Origin: an uncultured Prevotella sp.
Lineage (GTDB): Bacteria; Bacteroidota; Bacteroidia; Bacteroidales; Bacteroidaceae
Length of the DNA stretch: 54,986 bases
Assembly (NCBI GenBank): GCA_945873145.1
Contig: CAMCBZ010000018.1
Location: 1 to 54,986, forward strand
Direction of reading: 5' to 3'
Shown: one piece after another, positions 15,991 to 24,489 of the stretch
Position numbering within the stretch: the first letter of the stretch is position 1
Layout of the letters: every line of letters starts with the position of its first letter
The notes under the pieces: generated by a model
Databases searched by the model: none
Told to the model about the DNA's origin: nothing
What the model saw: only the letters and a program-made list of their open reading frames with translations
Program-made: the position numbers and the translations under genes

Positions 15991-16707
15991 ATGAACTATG
16001 CACTCATCATCGCCGGCGGGTCCGGCAACCGCATGGGACAGGACATTCCCAAGCAGTTCATGCACGTAGACAACTGCCCGATCATCATCCATACGATGAA
16101 GGCGTTTCAGCAGCATCCCGACATCCACGGCATCGCCGTGGTGTGCCTCGCAGGATGGGAAACGGTGTTGCAGTCCTACGCCAACCAGTTCAACATCACC
16201 AAGCTGAAGTGGATCTTCCCCGGCGGAAAGAACGGACAGGAGTCAATCCACAACGGCATCTACGGTCTCCGAGAGGCCGGATGCAAGGACGACGACCTGG
16301 TGCTGGTACACGACGCCGTGCGTCCGCTTCTCTCACAAGACATCATCTCGAGCAACATCGCCATCTGCCAGAAATACGGCTACGCCATCACGGGCATCAA
16401 ATGCCGCGAGGCCATCCTCGAAAGTGACGACGGCTTCACCACCTCCACGAGTATTCCACGCGACAAACTCATCCGCACGCAGACACCACAGACCTTCCGC
16501 CTGGGCAACCTCATCCAAGCCCATGAGGAGGCAAAAGCCAAGGGTATCACCAACTCGGTGGCTTCCTGCACGCTCATGGCGGAACTCGGCGGACGCGAGA
16601 TGCACATCGTGCCGGGATCGGAAAAGAACATCAAGATCACGACCGTAGAGGACCTGGAAATCCTCAAGGCCCTGATGAAGGTACAACCGGAGACATGGCT
16701 GAAATGA
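15991..16707 (+). CDS. IspD/TarI-like cytidylyltransferase
   Basis: 238 residues. ALIIAGGSGNRMGQDIPKQF (4-23) is the CTP-binding loop, HDAVRPLL the second substrate motif, and RTQTPQTFRL the C-terminal signature shared by IspD and TarI. IspD makes CDP-methylerythritol for isoprenoids; TarI/Bcs1 make CDP-ribitol. Location between glycosyltransferases, overlap of 13 nt with an SDR gene, and LicD close by favour a CDP-activated polyol or sugar for the surface glycan over isoprenoid synthesis. A housekeeping ispD elsewhere in the genome would confirm this. Confidence 0.8.
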   Translation: MNYALIIAGGSGNRMGQDIPKQFMHVDNCPIIIHTMKAFQQHPDIHGIAVVCLAGWETVLQSYANQFNITKLKWIFPGGKNGQESIHNGIYGLREAGCKDDDLVLVHDAVRPLLSQDIISSNIAICQKYGYAITGIKCREAILESDDGFTTSTSIPRDKLIRTQTPQTFRLGNLIQAHEEAKAKGITNSVASCTLMAELGGREMHIVPGSEKNIKITTVEDLEILKALMKVQPETWLK

Positions 16708-17726
16708 CACCTTACCAGAAAGACATCAAGCAACTCTACGCCCAAAGCCTCAACCTCGATGCCCTGCAAGGACGCTCACTGCTCGTGGCGGGTGCCACGG
16801 GATTGGTCGGAGCCTGCGTGGTAGACATCGTGATGGCTGATCCTCACCGCAATCTTCGGGTCTTCGCCGCCGGACGCAACCGCCGTCGGGCCGAACAGCG
16901 CTTTGCCGCCTACGCTGCTGACCCACGTTTTTCGTTCGTGGAGATGGACGTCACACAGCCTATCACGGGTGAGACAACATACGACTATATCATCGACGCG
17001 GCCAGCAATGCCAGTCCAAACTTCTTCAAGCAGCAACCCGTAGAGGTCATCAAGGCCAACATCGACGGCGTGGCCAACCTGCTGGACTATGGCCGCCAGC
17101 ACTGCCTGCGCAAGATGGTCTATGTCTCGTCGGGCGAGATCTATGGCGAGGGCGACGGTCGCGCTTTCACAGAGACAAGCAGCGGCTATGTCGACTGCGC
17201 CACGCCACGCGCCTGCTATCCCTCGTCGAAGCGGGCCGCCGAGACTCTGTGCATCGCCTACGCCACGGAGTATGGCACGCCGATAACCATTGCCCGTCTG
17301 TGCCACACCTATGGTCCGGGCTTCACCGAGTCGGACAACCGTGTCTTCGCCCAGTTCTTCCGCAACGTGCTCCGTGGCGAGGACATCATGCTGAAAAGCA
17401 GTGGCGAGCAATACCGCAGCTGGCTCTATGTCGTAGACAGTGCCCACGCTCTCCTCCACTTGCTGCTTCACGGCGAGAGCGCGCAAGCCTACAACGTGGC
17501 CGACGCCAAGGGCAACATCACCATCCGACAGCTCGCAGAGTACGTGGCTGCGTGGGCGCATCGCCAAGTGGTCTTCGACATACCCGCCACAGCCGACCGA
17601 GGCAACACCACGCCTGTGACGCGCGCCACCTTCGACACCTCAAAGATAGAGCGCACAGGATGGAAGCCGCTCTTCGACATCTCAACGGGACTGAACCACT
17701 CACTGGAGACGCTGAAAGACCAATAA
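16695..17726 (+). CDS. Extended SDR NAD-dependent epimerase/dehydratase
   Basis: 343 residues. Rossmann loop GATGLVG (33-39), active-site YVSSGEIYGE (143-152) and the YxxxK pair Y175/K179 (CYPSSKRAAE) are intact, so the enzyme should be active on a nucleotide-sugar or polyol. Its start overlaps the end of the cytidylyltransferase-like gene, which implies they work on the same CDP-linked compound. The C-terminal substrate domain (AYNVADAKGNITIRQLAEYV) is of the normal extended-SDR kind. Substrate not deducible. Confidence 0.85.
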   Translation: MAEMTPYQKDIKQLYAQSLNLDALQGRSLLVAGATGLVGACVVDIVMADPHRNLRVFAAGRNRRRAEQRFAAYAADPRFSFVEMDVTQPITGETTYDYIIDAASNASPNFFKQQPVEVIKANIDGVANLLDYGRQHCLRKMVYVSSGEIYGEGDGRAFTETSSGYVDCATPRACYPSSKRAAETLCIAYATEYGTPITIARLCHTYGPGFTESDNRVFAQFFRNVLRGEDIMLKSSGEQYRSWLYVVDSAHALLHLLLHGESAQAYNVADAKGNITIRQLAEYVAAWAHRQVVFDIPATADRGNTTPVTRATFDTSKIERTGWKPLFDISTGLNHSLETLKDQ

Positions 17727-18202
17727 AAGCAAGATGCATTATCAGATTCCGCGGACAAGCATGAACAAAATTGTTCGGTTTAATGACAATTTTCCGCCTC
17801 TGAGAATGCGTTCTTTGCCAGCAAACTGTACTTTGGTGGCGTTTTTTAAAATTTTGGGCACTTTTAGCAAAGCACTGATTCACAGACAGTTAAGAATAAC
17901 GCCATTTTTAGCTTATTATCAGAAAGGCTTTCTGACCAAAAATTCTCTAGAGAATTTTTCATCAGAAAGCCTTTTTCATCACATCAGAAACCGTTTTTCA
18001 TCGGATCAAAAACCCTTTTTGAGGGTGACAACATCGGTTTTTGATCGTTTCATCTCGGTTTTTTTGATGAGACAGAGTTCTTTTGTCTCTTTTTGCCCTC
18101 GCTTTTCTCTCTAGAATGAAAGCTCAGGCTGACAAACTTTTGTCGGCTTTTCTTATCAGCAAAAAGAGTATTTTCCTAATCTTATATATTCTTTTCCGTC
18201 GG
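17727..18202. other. AT-rich convergent gap with nested palindromes and 22-bp repeats
   Basis: Gap of 476 bp between convergent genes. TCAGAAAGGCTTTCTGA (17919-17935) is a palindrome; next is a perfect 22-bp palindrome with arm AAAAATTCTCT (17938-17959); TCAGAAAGCC (17962-17971) can pair back with the first. About two and a half imperfect 22-bp units (17961-17982, 17983-18004, 18005 on) follow. A 126-codon frame here has biased, low-complexity composition and is not believed. A bidirectional terminator region is the simplest reading. Confidence 0.6.
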
Positions 18203-19027
18203 TTACTTCTCGTTTTCATGAACCTTCAAGTCGGGGATGATGAGGATCGCATGGAAGTGGCGCTTCTCCACCGGCGGGATGGTCATATAATCCTTGTAGA
18301 TGTTCTTGAGATACTGATCGGGGTCGTTTGGTGCCGGGAAGTCGGTATCCTCGAAGCGTATCTTGCCCAAGGGAAACACGGTGGAGCGGTCGTGGGTGAT
18401 GCCATAGCCGTTCATCGACGGAATGTCGGCATAGCGTGTTGACTTGCAGCAAAGCAGGAGCACACGCCACAGAGCGGTATAGAGCAACTTCTTACCGCCG
18501 AACCAGAAGAACTCAGCCACGGCGCGCAGCGAGTAGCGATGGGAGTGGTTGAGGATCGCCATGCTCTTCGTGATGCCGATACTCAACCGTTTGATCCACG
18601 CTTTCGGCGCATTGGGATGGCGGTCGAAGGGGAAGATGTCGACATAGATGCCCTTTTCATAGTCGTCGATGAAGTTGTCGACCTTCTCGATATAGAGCGA
18701 GTTGAGGTCACGCACCTTCACGTTTTGCGCCCTCACCTGCGGATTGGTTTCCCTCGATTGTATCATCAGGTTCTCAGGCAGATAGGCCTGTCCCTCCTTG
18801 ACAAAGCGGCGGAGATCCTTCACGTCCATGGCGATGTCGATGTCGTCGTCCCATGGGATGAAGCCACCATGACGCACGGCACCCAACAGCGTGCCGCCGT
18901 CGAGCCAATAGCTGATGCCCATCTTCCGGCAGGCCTTGTCGATGTCTTTGAGGATCTCCAGCTGTTTCAGCTGGCAGGCCCGCAGATTGGGCTGGTTATA
19001 CTTATAGAGTTGCTCTTTGTAGTCCAT
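18203..19027 (-). CDS. LicD-family phosphotransferase
   Basis: 274 residues from this start. YWLDGGTLLGAVRH (40-53) and GFIPWDDDIDIAM (55-67) are the LicD nucleotidyltransferase-fold core with its metal-binding Asp triad. LicD/fukutin-type proteins transfer phosphocholine, ribitol phosphate or similar groups from a CDP donor to sugars. The IspD-like gene ending about 1.5 kb away could make that donor. An upstream frame extends to 19372 but has no family similarity, and a TACCTTTG promoter at 19044-19051 lies inside it, so the ATG at 19027 is right. Confidence 0.88.
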   Translation of the reverse strand: MDYKEQLYKYNQPNLRACQLKQLEILKDIDKACRKMGISYWLDGGTLLGAVRHGGFIPWDDDIDIAMDVKDLRRFVKEGQAYLPENLMIQSRETNPQVRAQNVKVRDLNSLYIEKVDNFIDDYEKGIYVDIFPFDRHPNAPKAWIKRLSIGITKSMAILNHSHRYSLRAVAEFFWFGGKKLLYTALWRVLLLCCKSTRYADIPSMNGYGITHDRSTVFPLGKIRFEDTDFPAPNDPDQYLKNIYKDYMTIPPVEKRHFHAILIIPDLKVHENEK

Positions 19028-19043
19028 GTTTCCTTTTTGATTA

Positions 19044-19074
19044 CAAAGGTACTGCAAACGAGTGGAAAGCCCAA
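19044..19074 (-). promoter_or_regulatory. licD promoter
   Basis: Minus strand TTG (19072-19074), 20-nt spacer, TACCTTTG (19044-19051), 16 nt before the ATG. Confidence 0.8.
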
Positions 19075-19164
19075 ATAAAATGGAATGAAATGGAATTTTA
19101 TTTGGACTTTCCCGAGTGCAGCGTACCTTTACGAGGGGAAGTCCTCGTCCTACTCTTACAATTC

Positions 19165-19249
19165 TTGTGGCTCGGTGTACTCCACAAGATGAAGCCTTCT
19201 TCGTGTTCTCTGTGGCTCTGTGTGAGAGATATTCGCTGAGGAGCCACAA
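19165..19249. repeat. MITE-like element with 9-bp terminal inverted repeats
   Basis: TTGTGGCTC (19165-19173) and GAGCCACAA (19241-19249) bound an 85-bp stretch containing GTGTTCTCTGTGGCTCTGTG, similar to the CACAGAG/GAACAC intergenic repeat common in bacterial genomes. No coding frame. It fills most of the divergent gap between licD and the acetyltransferase gene. Confidence 0.45.
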
Positions 19250-19288
19250 TAAATTGGGAAAAAGCAAAGGATATTGAAAAAGAAAATG

Positions 19289-19296
19289 TATCTTTG
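19289..19296 (+). promoter_or_regulatory. Promoter -7 box of the acetyltransferase gene
   Basis: TATCTTTG followed by C; no TTG at the preferred spacing, so only the -7 element is clear. ATG is 36 nt downstream. Confidence 0.6.
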
Positions 19297-19331
19297 CAAT
19301 ACATACATTACTGCAAGCGAAAAGAAGAAAC

Positions 19332-19934
19332 ATGGCCGCAACCGACAAGATAAATTCCCGAGCTATGCTCAAAGAGTTTCTCAGAGCTGACTCAAAAAAC
19401 TATCAGAAGCAACTGCATCTGCTCAGCCGATGGAAAGAGCGCATCGCCACCAACCCCATGTCTGACCAGCACTGCATCTGGCAGTACATCGTGGCGCTCC
19501 GTCATTTGGAATACTACAAGAATGCACCACAAAGGGGCTGGTATCTCCTCGGCCATGTCTATTGGGCTTGGCGATTGCGCCGGCTGAGCTATAAAACCGG
19601 CTTTCAGATTCCGCCCAACACCTGTGGCAAAGGTTTGACGATATGGCACTGGGGCTCCATTGTCATTAATCCGAAAACACATATCGGCGAGAACTGCACG
19701 CTCTACCCGGGAGTGCTCATCGGACACAAGACGCCACAGGAAGGAAAAAGTGCCACCATCGGCAACAACGTGTTCATCGCTGCCGGTACGAAAATCATTG
19801 GCGACGTGACCATCGGCGACAACGTGACCATCGGCGTAAACACCGTCATCGTCAAAGATGTGCCCAGTAATGTCGTCATCGCCGGGAATCCCTACAAGAT
19901 CATCCGGCGGCTGGACGACAAAGACAACAGATAA
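19332..19934 (+). CDS. Serine acetyltransferase-like hexapeptide transferase
   Basis: 200 residues. The C-terminal half is a left-handed beta-helix with hexapeptide turns (GENCTLYPGVLIGHK, IGNNVFIAAGTKIIGDVTIG, then NVTIGVNTVIVKDV) and ends with the CysE-like VIAGNPYKIIRRL. LTIWHWGSIVINP holds the catalytic-type His. Genes of this kind in polysaccharide loci usually O- or N-acetylate a sugar (colanic-acid WcaB/WcaF style) rather than serine. First gene of a plus-strand set with two glycosyltransferases. Confidence 0.85.
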   Translation: MAATDKINSRAMLKEFLRADSKNYQKQLHLLSRWKERIATNPMSDQHCIWQYIVALRHLEYYKNAPQRGWYLLGHVYWAWRLRRLSYKTGFQIPPNTCGKGLTIWHWGSIVINPKTHIGENCTLYPGVLIGHKTPQEGKSATIGNNVFIAAGTKIIGDVTIGDNVTIGVNTVIVKDVPSNVVIAGNPYKIIRRLDDKDNR

Positions 19935-19967
19935 CCGGACTGTCCACTCCATAACCATCATTCCTCT

Positions 19968-20972
19968 ATGCAAGCTTATAAAACCGATGTGGCGGTGCTG
20001 ATGCTCTTCTTCAACCGCCCCGATAAATTCCAGCAAGTATTTGACCAGGTGCGCCAGGCACGCCCCAGCCATCTCTTCCTCTACCAGGACGGACCACGAG
20101 GCGAGCGCGACATGCCGGGCATCATGGCCTGCCGCAAGATTGCAGAAAACATCGACTGGCAGTGCGACGTGCAGCGCCACTACTGCGAGAAAAACCAAGG
20201 CTGCGACCCTTCGGAATACCTTTCGCAGCGATGGGCGTTCTCTATGGTGGACAAGTGCATTGTGCTTGAGGACGACGACGTGCCCTCGCAGTCGTTCTTC
20301 CCCTTCTGCAAAGAGATGCTCGACCGCTACGAGCATGACAACCGCGTCTGGCTTATCTCGGGGTTTAACGAGGACGAGGTGTCGGCCGACGTGCCCGATG
20401 ACTATTTCTTCACCTCCACGTTCTCCATCTGGGGCTGGGCTTCCTGGCGCAGGGTCATCGACACATGGGACGGCACTTACTCGTTTCTTGACGACCCAAA
20501 TGCCGTGAAGCTGATGAACGACATCATCAGACAGCGCAAATACAGAAAGTCCATGATGGACTTAACCCGCAAGCACAAAGCATCGGGAATCCCCTACTAT
20601 GAGACTATTTTCTGGGCAAGCATGATGCTCAACAACGGACTTGCCATCATGCCGAAGCGCAACCTCATCAACAACATCGGGCTCACCGCCGACTCCACGC
20701 ACTACACCGCCAGCGAGAAGACAACGCCACGCGGACTGCGCAAGATCTTTACGATGAAACGCTTTGAGCTCCAGTTTCCGCTGAAACATCCGCGATATGT
20801 CATCGACAACGTGGCCTATAAAGAGCGGTTCTACCGGCGCAGTGCCTGGGGACATCCTTGGATAAAACTGGGACGCTCGCTGGAAGAGCTCTTCCTCAAC
20901 CTGCGCTATGGCAACTTCCGCGTCATCGGCAAAGCGATTACCAACCGATTGCACAAGGCCATCGGACGGTAG
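19968..20972 (+). CDS. GT-A glycosyltransferase (GNT-I/HlpA-like)
   Basis: 334 residues. VAVLMLFFNRPDKFQQVFDQ (9-28) begins a GT-A fold; CIVLEDDDVPSQSFF contains an acidic LEDDD metal site and FSIWGWASWRRVID a conserved tryptophan-rich acceptor motif. The group is distantly related to eukaryotic GNT-I and to proteins once labelled haemolysin-like. It probably adds a sugar in the cytoplasm to the growing repeat unit. Neighbours before and after are carbohydrate enzymes on the same strand. Confidence 0.8.
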   Translation: MQAYKTDVAVLMLFFNRPDKFQQVFDQVRQARPSHLFLYQDGPRGERDMPGIMACRKIAENIDWQCDVQRHYCEKNQGCDPSEYLSQRWAFSMVDKCIVLEDDDVPSQSFFPFCKEMLDRYEHDNRVWLISGFNEDEVSADVPDDYFFTSTFSIWGWASWRRVIDTWDGTYSFLDDPNAVKLMNDIIRQRKYRKSMMDLTRKHKASGIPYYETIFWASMMLNNGLAIMPKRNLINNIGLTADSTHYTASEKTTPRGLRKIFTMKRFELQFPLKHPRYVIDNVAYKERFYRRSAWGHPWIKLGRSLEELFLNLRYGNFRVIGKAITNRLHKAIGR

Positions 20973-21013
20973 ACTTAACGAATAACGATCAATAAACATA
21001 CGATTATCACAAT

Positions 21014-21934
21014 ATGGCAAAACTCGCATTTCTTATCTCTGCACATAAAGACCCAATCCACTTGAAGCGGCTTATCGACAGCCTGCCGGAAAGCTCTGAG
21101 TTCTTTATCCACATCGACGCCAAAAGCGACATAAGGCTGTTCACCGAAGCTATTGACCAGCCCAACGCCCACTTCATCGAGCACCGCGTCAACGTCTGCT
21201 GGGGAAGTATCAACGAAGTGGAGTATCAAATGGAACTGATACGCGCCGCACTCGCCGCCGGCTCCTTCGACTACCTCATTACACTCAGCGGCATGGACTA
21301 TCCCGTGTGGAGCAACAGCCGAATCATGGAGTTCTTCGACCAGGCTAATGGCAAGATCTTCCTGCAAGGCATCTCCCTACTCCACCAAGGTAAGCTATCG
21401 CAACAATACGCTAAGCTGCGCTTCTTCACCGATAAGCCGTGGGCCAACGGCACGCTGCTCAGCAAAGCACGCAACGGACTGCGCGAGGCTGTGTCGGCAC
21501 TCGGCGTGCGCAAGACACTGACCATCCACTGCCCCGACAAGGAATACACGCTCTACAAAGGAGCCGCCTGGTGGGCCATCACACCCGACCTGGCTCTCGA
21601 CGTGCTCAACCAGTGGGACAACAACGAGCATCTTGTGGGATACTTCAAGACGAGTTTCTGCCCGGCGGAAACCTTCGTGCAAACCGTAGCCTTCAACTCG
21701 CCACAATACGCCGACCGCTGTATGATGGCTCAGGGACGCTACAAGAGTCTGACAGCATTGACGCCCCTGACCTTCATCGACTACAGCACTACCATCAAAA
21801 TCCTCGATGAGTTTGACTTCGACCGCATCACCAAGTCGGGAAAGATGTTTTGCCGAAAAGTCGTCACCGGCGAGAGCGACCTGCTCATGACGCTGATCGA
21901 CGACGCAAGAAAAGAGCCGGGAACGGAAGAGTAA
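21014..21934 (+). CDS. Family 14 beta-1,6-GlcNAc-transferase-like glycosyltransferase
   Basis: 306 residues. LAFLISAHKDPIHLKRLIDS (4-23), HIDAKSD, the WGSINEVEYQMELI helix, and YLITLSGMDYPV are hallmarks of family GT14 (core-2/I-branching enzymes); YKGAAWWAITPD and FCPAETFVQTV carry the catalytic Glu region. GT14 enzymes do not need a DxD metal site. Bacterial members usually make a branch in a surface glycan; sugar identity is not predictable. Its end is 14 bp from a convergent gene. Confidence 0.87.
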   Translation: MAKLAFLISAHKDPIHLKRLIDSLPESSEFFIHIDAKSDIRLFTEAIDQPNAHFIEHRVNVCWGSINEVEYQMELIRAALAAGSFDYLITLSGMDYPVWSNSRIMEFFDQANGKIFLQGISLLHQGKLSQQYAKLRFFTDKPWANGTLLSKARNGLREAVSALGVRKTLTIHCPDKEYTLYKGAAWWAITPDLALDVLNQWDNNEHLVGYFKTSFCPAETFVQTVAFNSPQYADRCMMAQGRYKSLTALTPLTFIDYSTTIKILDEFDFDRITKSGKMFCRKVVTGESDLLMTLIDDARKEPGTEE

Positions 21935-21948
21935 ACCACCGACAACTG

Positions 21949-22968
21949 TCAGTCGCTCAGCCGGGCCTTGAGCATCTCGCCATTGCGAAGCTTGCTGCCC
22001 ATCTCACGGCAATGGGCGATGTAGTCGCGGTGCTCAGCATCGGTGACGGCGGCAATGCGCTCGGGCAACTCTTCCAGGCTGTCGACGACAAGCCCTAAGT
22101 GGTTTTGCTTCACCCAGTCGGCCACTGCTGACTGGCTCCACACGATGACAGGCAGGCCGGCTGCAATATACAGTGAGAGTTTGTGGGGAAGGTTATAGCG
22201 CAGGTAGTCGCCGAGCACACCGCTACATGTAGTGATGCTGTCACCGTCCCATACCAGTCCCCAACCGCCATGGATAGTACCTGTGTGGTCGCCTTGGAAC
22301 ACGCCACAATACTTAATATGTGGATAGGATGAAAGATCGATGTCGCTCTTCAAGCCATAGAGATTGAACGTCAGACCAGGAAAAGAGTGACGGCACAAAG
22401 CGGGAAGGAACTCCGACTTCCTGAGATTTCCAGCAAAGACAATCTCGTCGTGGCCGTCAACGACATCCTCTACAGGCAGGAAATTATCATCGGAATAGTA
22501 GTCGAAGATATGAAGCAACACGATGGGCGTCTTCACACCGTGGTCAATCAACCACTGACGCATCGGCTCGGTATGGGCGATGATGAGATCAGCCGAGTTG
22601 AAGATGCCAATGTCCTGACTCGGGTCGCGGTGATAGCGCAGCGACTGGACATCGTGGATAATGAGGATGATGCGGTTGTGGAAAAGATGAAGCAGACGCG
22701 CTACGATAGGGAATCCGTTGCGAGCTGATGTGGGATACTGATAATAAAAATCGTTGTGCCCGCCCCGCCGGAGCAGCATCTTCACGTGGAGCCACAGCCC
22801 TTGCAGGTTAGGAAGCAACGGCAACTTATAGTTCTTGCAGACAAGATCTTCCACAGGATAGCCCAAGCGCTCGAATGTCGTATTGTTGTCTTGGCGTGCC
22901 TTGCCCAAAGCCACCTTGTTGGCCATGGTGCCTAAATTAAGCGTATAGTTGACGATAATCTTGCTCAT
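21949..22968 (-). CDS. GT-B glycosyltransferase, galactofuranosyltransferase-like
   Basis: 339 residues. NDFYYQYPT, ILIIHDVQSLRYHR and the C-terminal LVWDGDSITTCSGVLGDYLR with YNLPHKLSLYIAAGLPVIVW match the group that includes lactic-acid-bacterial beta-1,6-galactofuranosyltransferases. UDP-galactopyranose mutase, which makes the UDP-Galf donor, is encoded 4 kb away on the same strand, which supports the Galf assignment. A weak TATTTTTG box at 23010-23017 is the probable promoter. Confidence 0.78.
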   Translation of the reverse strand: MSKIIVNYTLNLGTMANKVALGKARQDNNTTFERLGYPVEDLVCKNYKLPLLPNLQGLWLHVKMLLRRGGHNDFYYQYPTSARNGFPIVARLLHLFHNRIILIIHDVQSLRYHRDPSQDIGIFNSADLIIAHTEPMRQWLIDHGVKTPIVLLHIFDYYSDDNFLPVEDVVDGHDEIVFAGNLRKSEFLPALCRHSFPGLTFNLYGLKSDIDLSSYPHIKYCGVFQGDHTGTIHGGWGLVWDGDSITTCSGVLGDYLRYNLPHKLSLYIAAGLPVIVWSQSAVADWVKQNHLGLVVDSLEELPERIAAVTDAEHRDYIAHCREMGSKLRNGEMLKARLSD

Positions 22969-23062
22969 CGTGTGTGATGGTTAATTCTGGAATATAATGT
23001 TTATGCGTACAAAAATACGACATTATTTCGACTTACGTCGCCTTTGGAACGAAAAGTTTTTG

Positions 23063-23070
23063 TAATTTTG
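23063..23070 (+). promoter_or_regulatory. -7 promoter box directly before a start codon
   Basis: TAATTTTG then C, ending 7 bases before the ATG at 23078; a TTG lies at 23044-23046 with a short 16-nt spacer. The message is probably leaderless or nearly so. Confidence 0.65.
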
Positions 23071-23077
23071 CACCTTT

Positions 23078-24436
23078 ATGAAGAATCCCTTTAATATCTT
23101 TTCCTTGCGCAATAAGCCCGAACGATGGCTTGCCTTAGTATCAGTCCTCGTCTTCGGCGCACTCAACGCCCTGCTCGTCTATGCTCATTGGGGGCGGTTC
23201 ACCATGGCTCGCCATGGCCATGTAGGAGCCTGGTGGCTGTACAACAACCAACTGCACTTCTCCGGCTACGATCCCTACGCCTACATGATGCTGACGCAGT
23301 ACACGGCTTACTACGAGATCAACCGTCATCCGATCTACACGTTTTTCTTTTGGCCACTCTACCAGCTCAACCACTGGATCATGGTGACCTTCGATTTCAA
23401 CGCTGCTCCTATTATTATAGGAGTGCTGATCACGGTGCTCTCTACCTACACAGCACTGTTTACCTACCGCACACTCAAGGAGGTGATGGGCTTGGGGGTG
23501 AAGGACAGCCTATGGCTCACGGCACTGTTCTTTTCCTTCGCCTCAGTACTCACGGCAGCCATGTCGCCCGACCACTTCATCGTTTCGGCTTTTCTGCTCA
23601 CGCTCACGCTCTATGTCTTCGGCAAATGCCTGCGTGACCATAAGCCCGTAGCCTGGTGGAAAGCCGCCATACTCTATTTGCTCACCACAGGAGTGACGCT
23701 CACCAACGGCGCAAAAACACTGCTCGGCGGGCTCTTCGTCGACGGGAAGAAGACATTTCAATGGAAGAATATCGTACTCGCTTTCTGTTTGCCTACGCTC
23801 ATGCTTGTCGCCGGAGGCGTGGCACAATACTATGAGCTGGCACTTCCGCGTGCTCAGAAGTCGGCCGTCATCGTGGCAAAAACGAGAGCAAAGGATCCTA
23901 CACGCGCACAAAAAGACTCTATAAACAAGGTCTTAAACAAACAGATATCAGGTGAGCAACTCAGCGACAAGCCATTCCTGAAATATATCAGTGTTACAGC
24001 CTACCGGGGCTATGGCATCGTAGAGGGGCTCTTCGGTGAGTCCATACAGTTGCACCGCAACTATCTTCTCGGCGACATCTACCTCGGACGGCCCGCCATC
24101 GTGCATTACCGCTCATGGGTCAACTATGTGGTCAACGCGTTGGTCGCCATGCTGTTCTTTACCGGCATCATAGTGGGACGCAAGCGCCGCATCATACAAA
24201 TGTTGTTGTCGTGGTGGGCTGTGGATCTGCTGATACACATCGTCCTGGGCTTCGGCTGCAACGAGGTGTACATCAACGGTGCTCACTGGATGTTTTTCAT
24301 TCCCGTGGCAATCGCCTGTCTCTACACAGATCTCAATGGCAAATGGCTACAAACAGTGAAGAACACGACCATGCTGCTCACGGTCTATCTCTTAGCCTAC
24401 AACGGTACGCTGATTGTGGAATATCTCCTGCACTAA
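23078..24436 (+). CDS. DUF6080-like multi-span protein, paralogue
   Basis: 452 residues, about ten spans, clearly homologous along its length to the protein at 11835: LNALLVYAHWGRF, SGYDPYAY, EINRHPIYTFFFWPLYQLN, AAPIIIG, SPDHFIVSAFLLTLTLYVFG, TNGAKTLLGGLFVDGK and LGFGCNEVYINGAHW all have counterparts there. The conserved outer-loop Asp and RHP are kept. Unlike its paralogue it stands alone with its own promoter and a terminator. Possible GT-C glycosyltransferase or lipid-sugar handling protein; not proven. Confidence 0.72.
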   Translation: MKNPFNIFSLRNKPERWLALVSVLVFGALNALLVYAHWGRFTMARHGHVGAWWLYNNQLHFSGYDPYAYMMLTQYTAYYEINRHPIYTFFFWPLYQLNHWIMVTFDFNAAPIIIGVLITVLSTYTALFTYRTLKEVMGLGVKDSLWLTALFFSFASVLTAAMSPDHFIVSAFLLTLTLYVFGKCLRDHKPVAWWKAAILYLLTTGVTLTNGAKTLLGGLFVDGKKTFQWKNIVLAFCLPTLMLVAGGVAQYYELALPRAQKSAVIVAKTRAKDPTRAQKDSINKVLNKQISGEQLSDKPFLKYISVTAYRGYGIVEGLFGESIQLHRNYLLGDIYLGRPAIVHYRSWVNYVVNALVAMLFFTGIIVGRKRRIIQMLLSWWAVDLLIHIVLGFGCNEVYINGAHWMFFIPVAIACLYTDLNGKWLQTVKNTTMLLTVYLLAYNGTLIVEYLLH

Positions 24437-24445
24437 GAAACAATA

Positions 24446-24480
24446 AGCGCTGACGGCACACTGCCGGTCAGCGCTTTTTC
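24446..24480. terminator. Intrinsic terminator between convergent genes
   Basis: AGCGCTGAC and GTCAGCGCT pair over 9 bp with a further GGC/GCC stem inside; T-run on the plus strand, A-rich on the other side, so possibly bidirectional. Confidence 0.9.
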
Positions 24481-24489
24481 TTAAACAGG

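Noticed and set aside
17734..18114. 126-codon plus-strand frame in the convergent gap
   Set aside because: Covers palindromes and 22-bp repeats; Phe/Ser-rich low complexity with no start signal.
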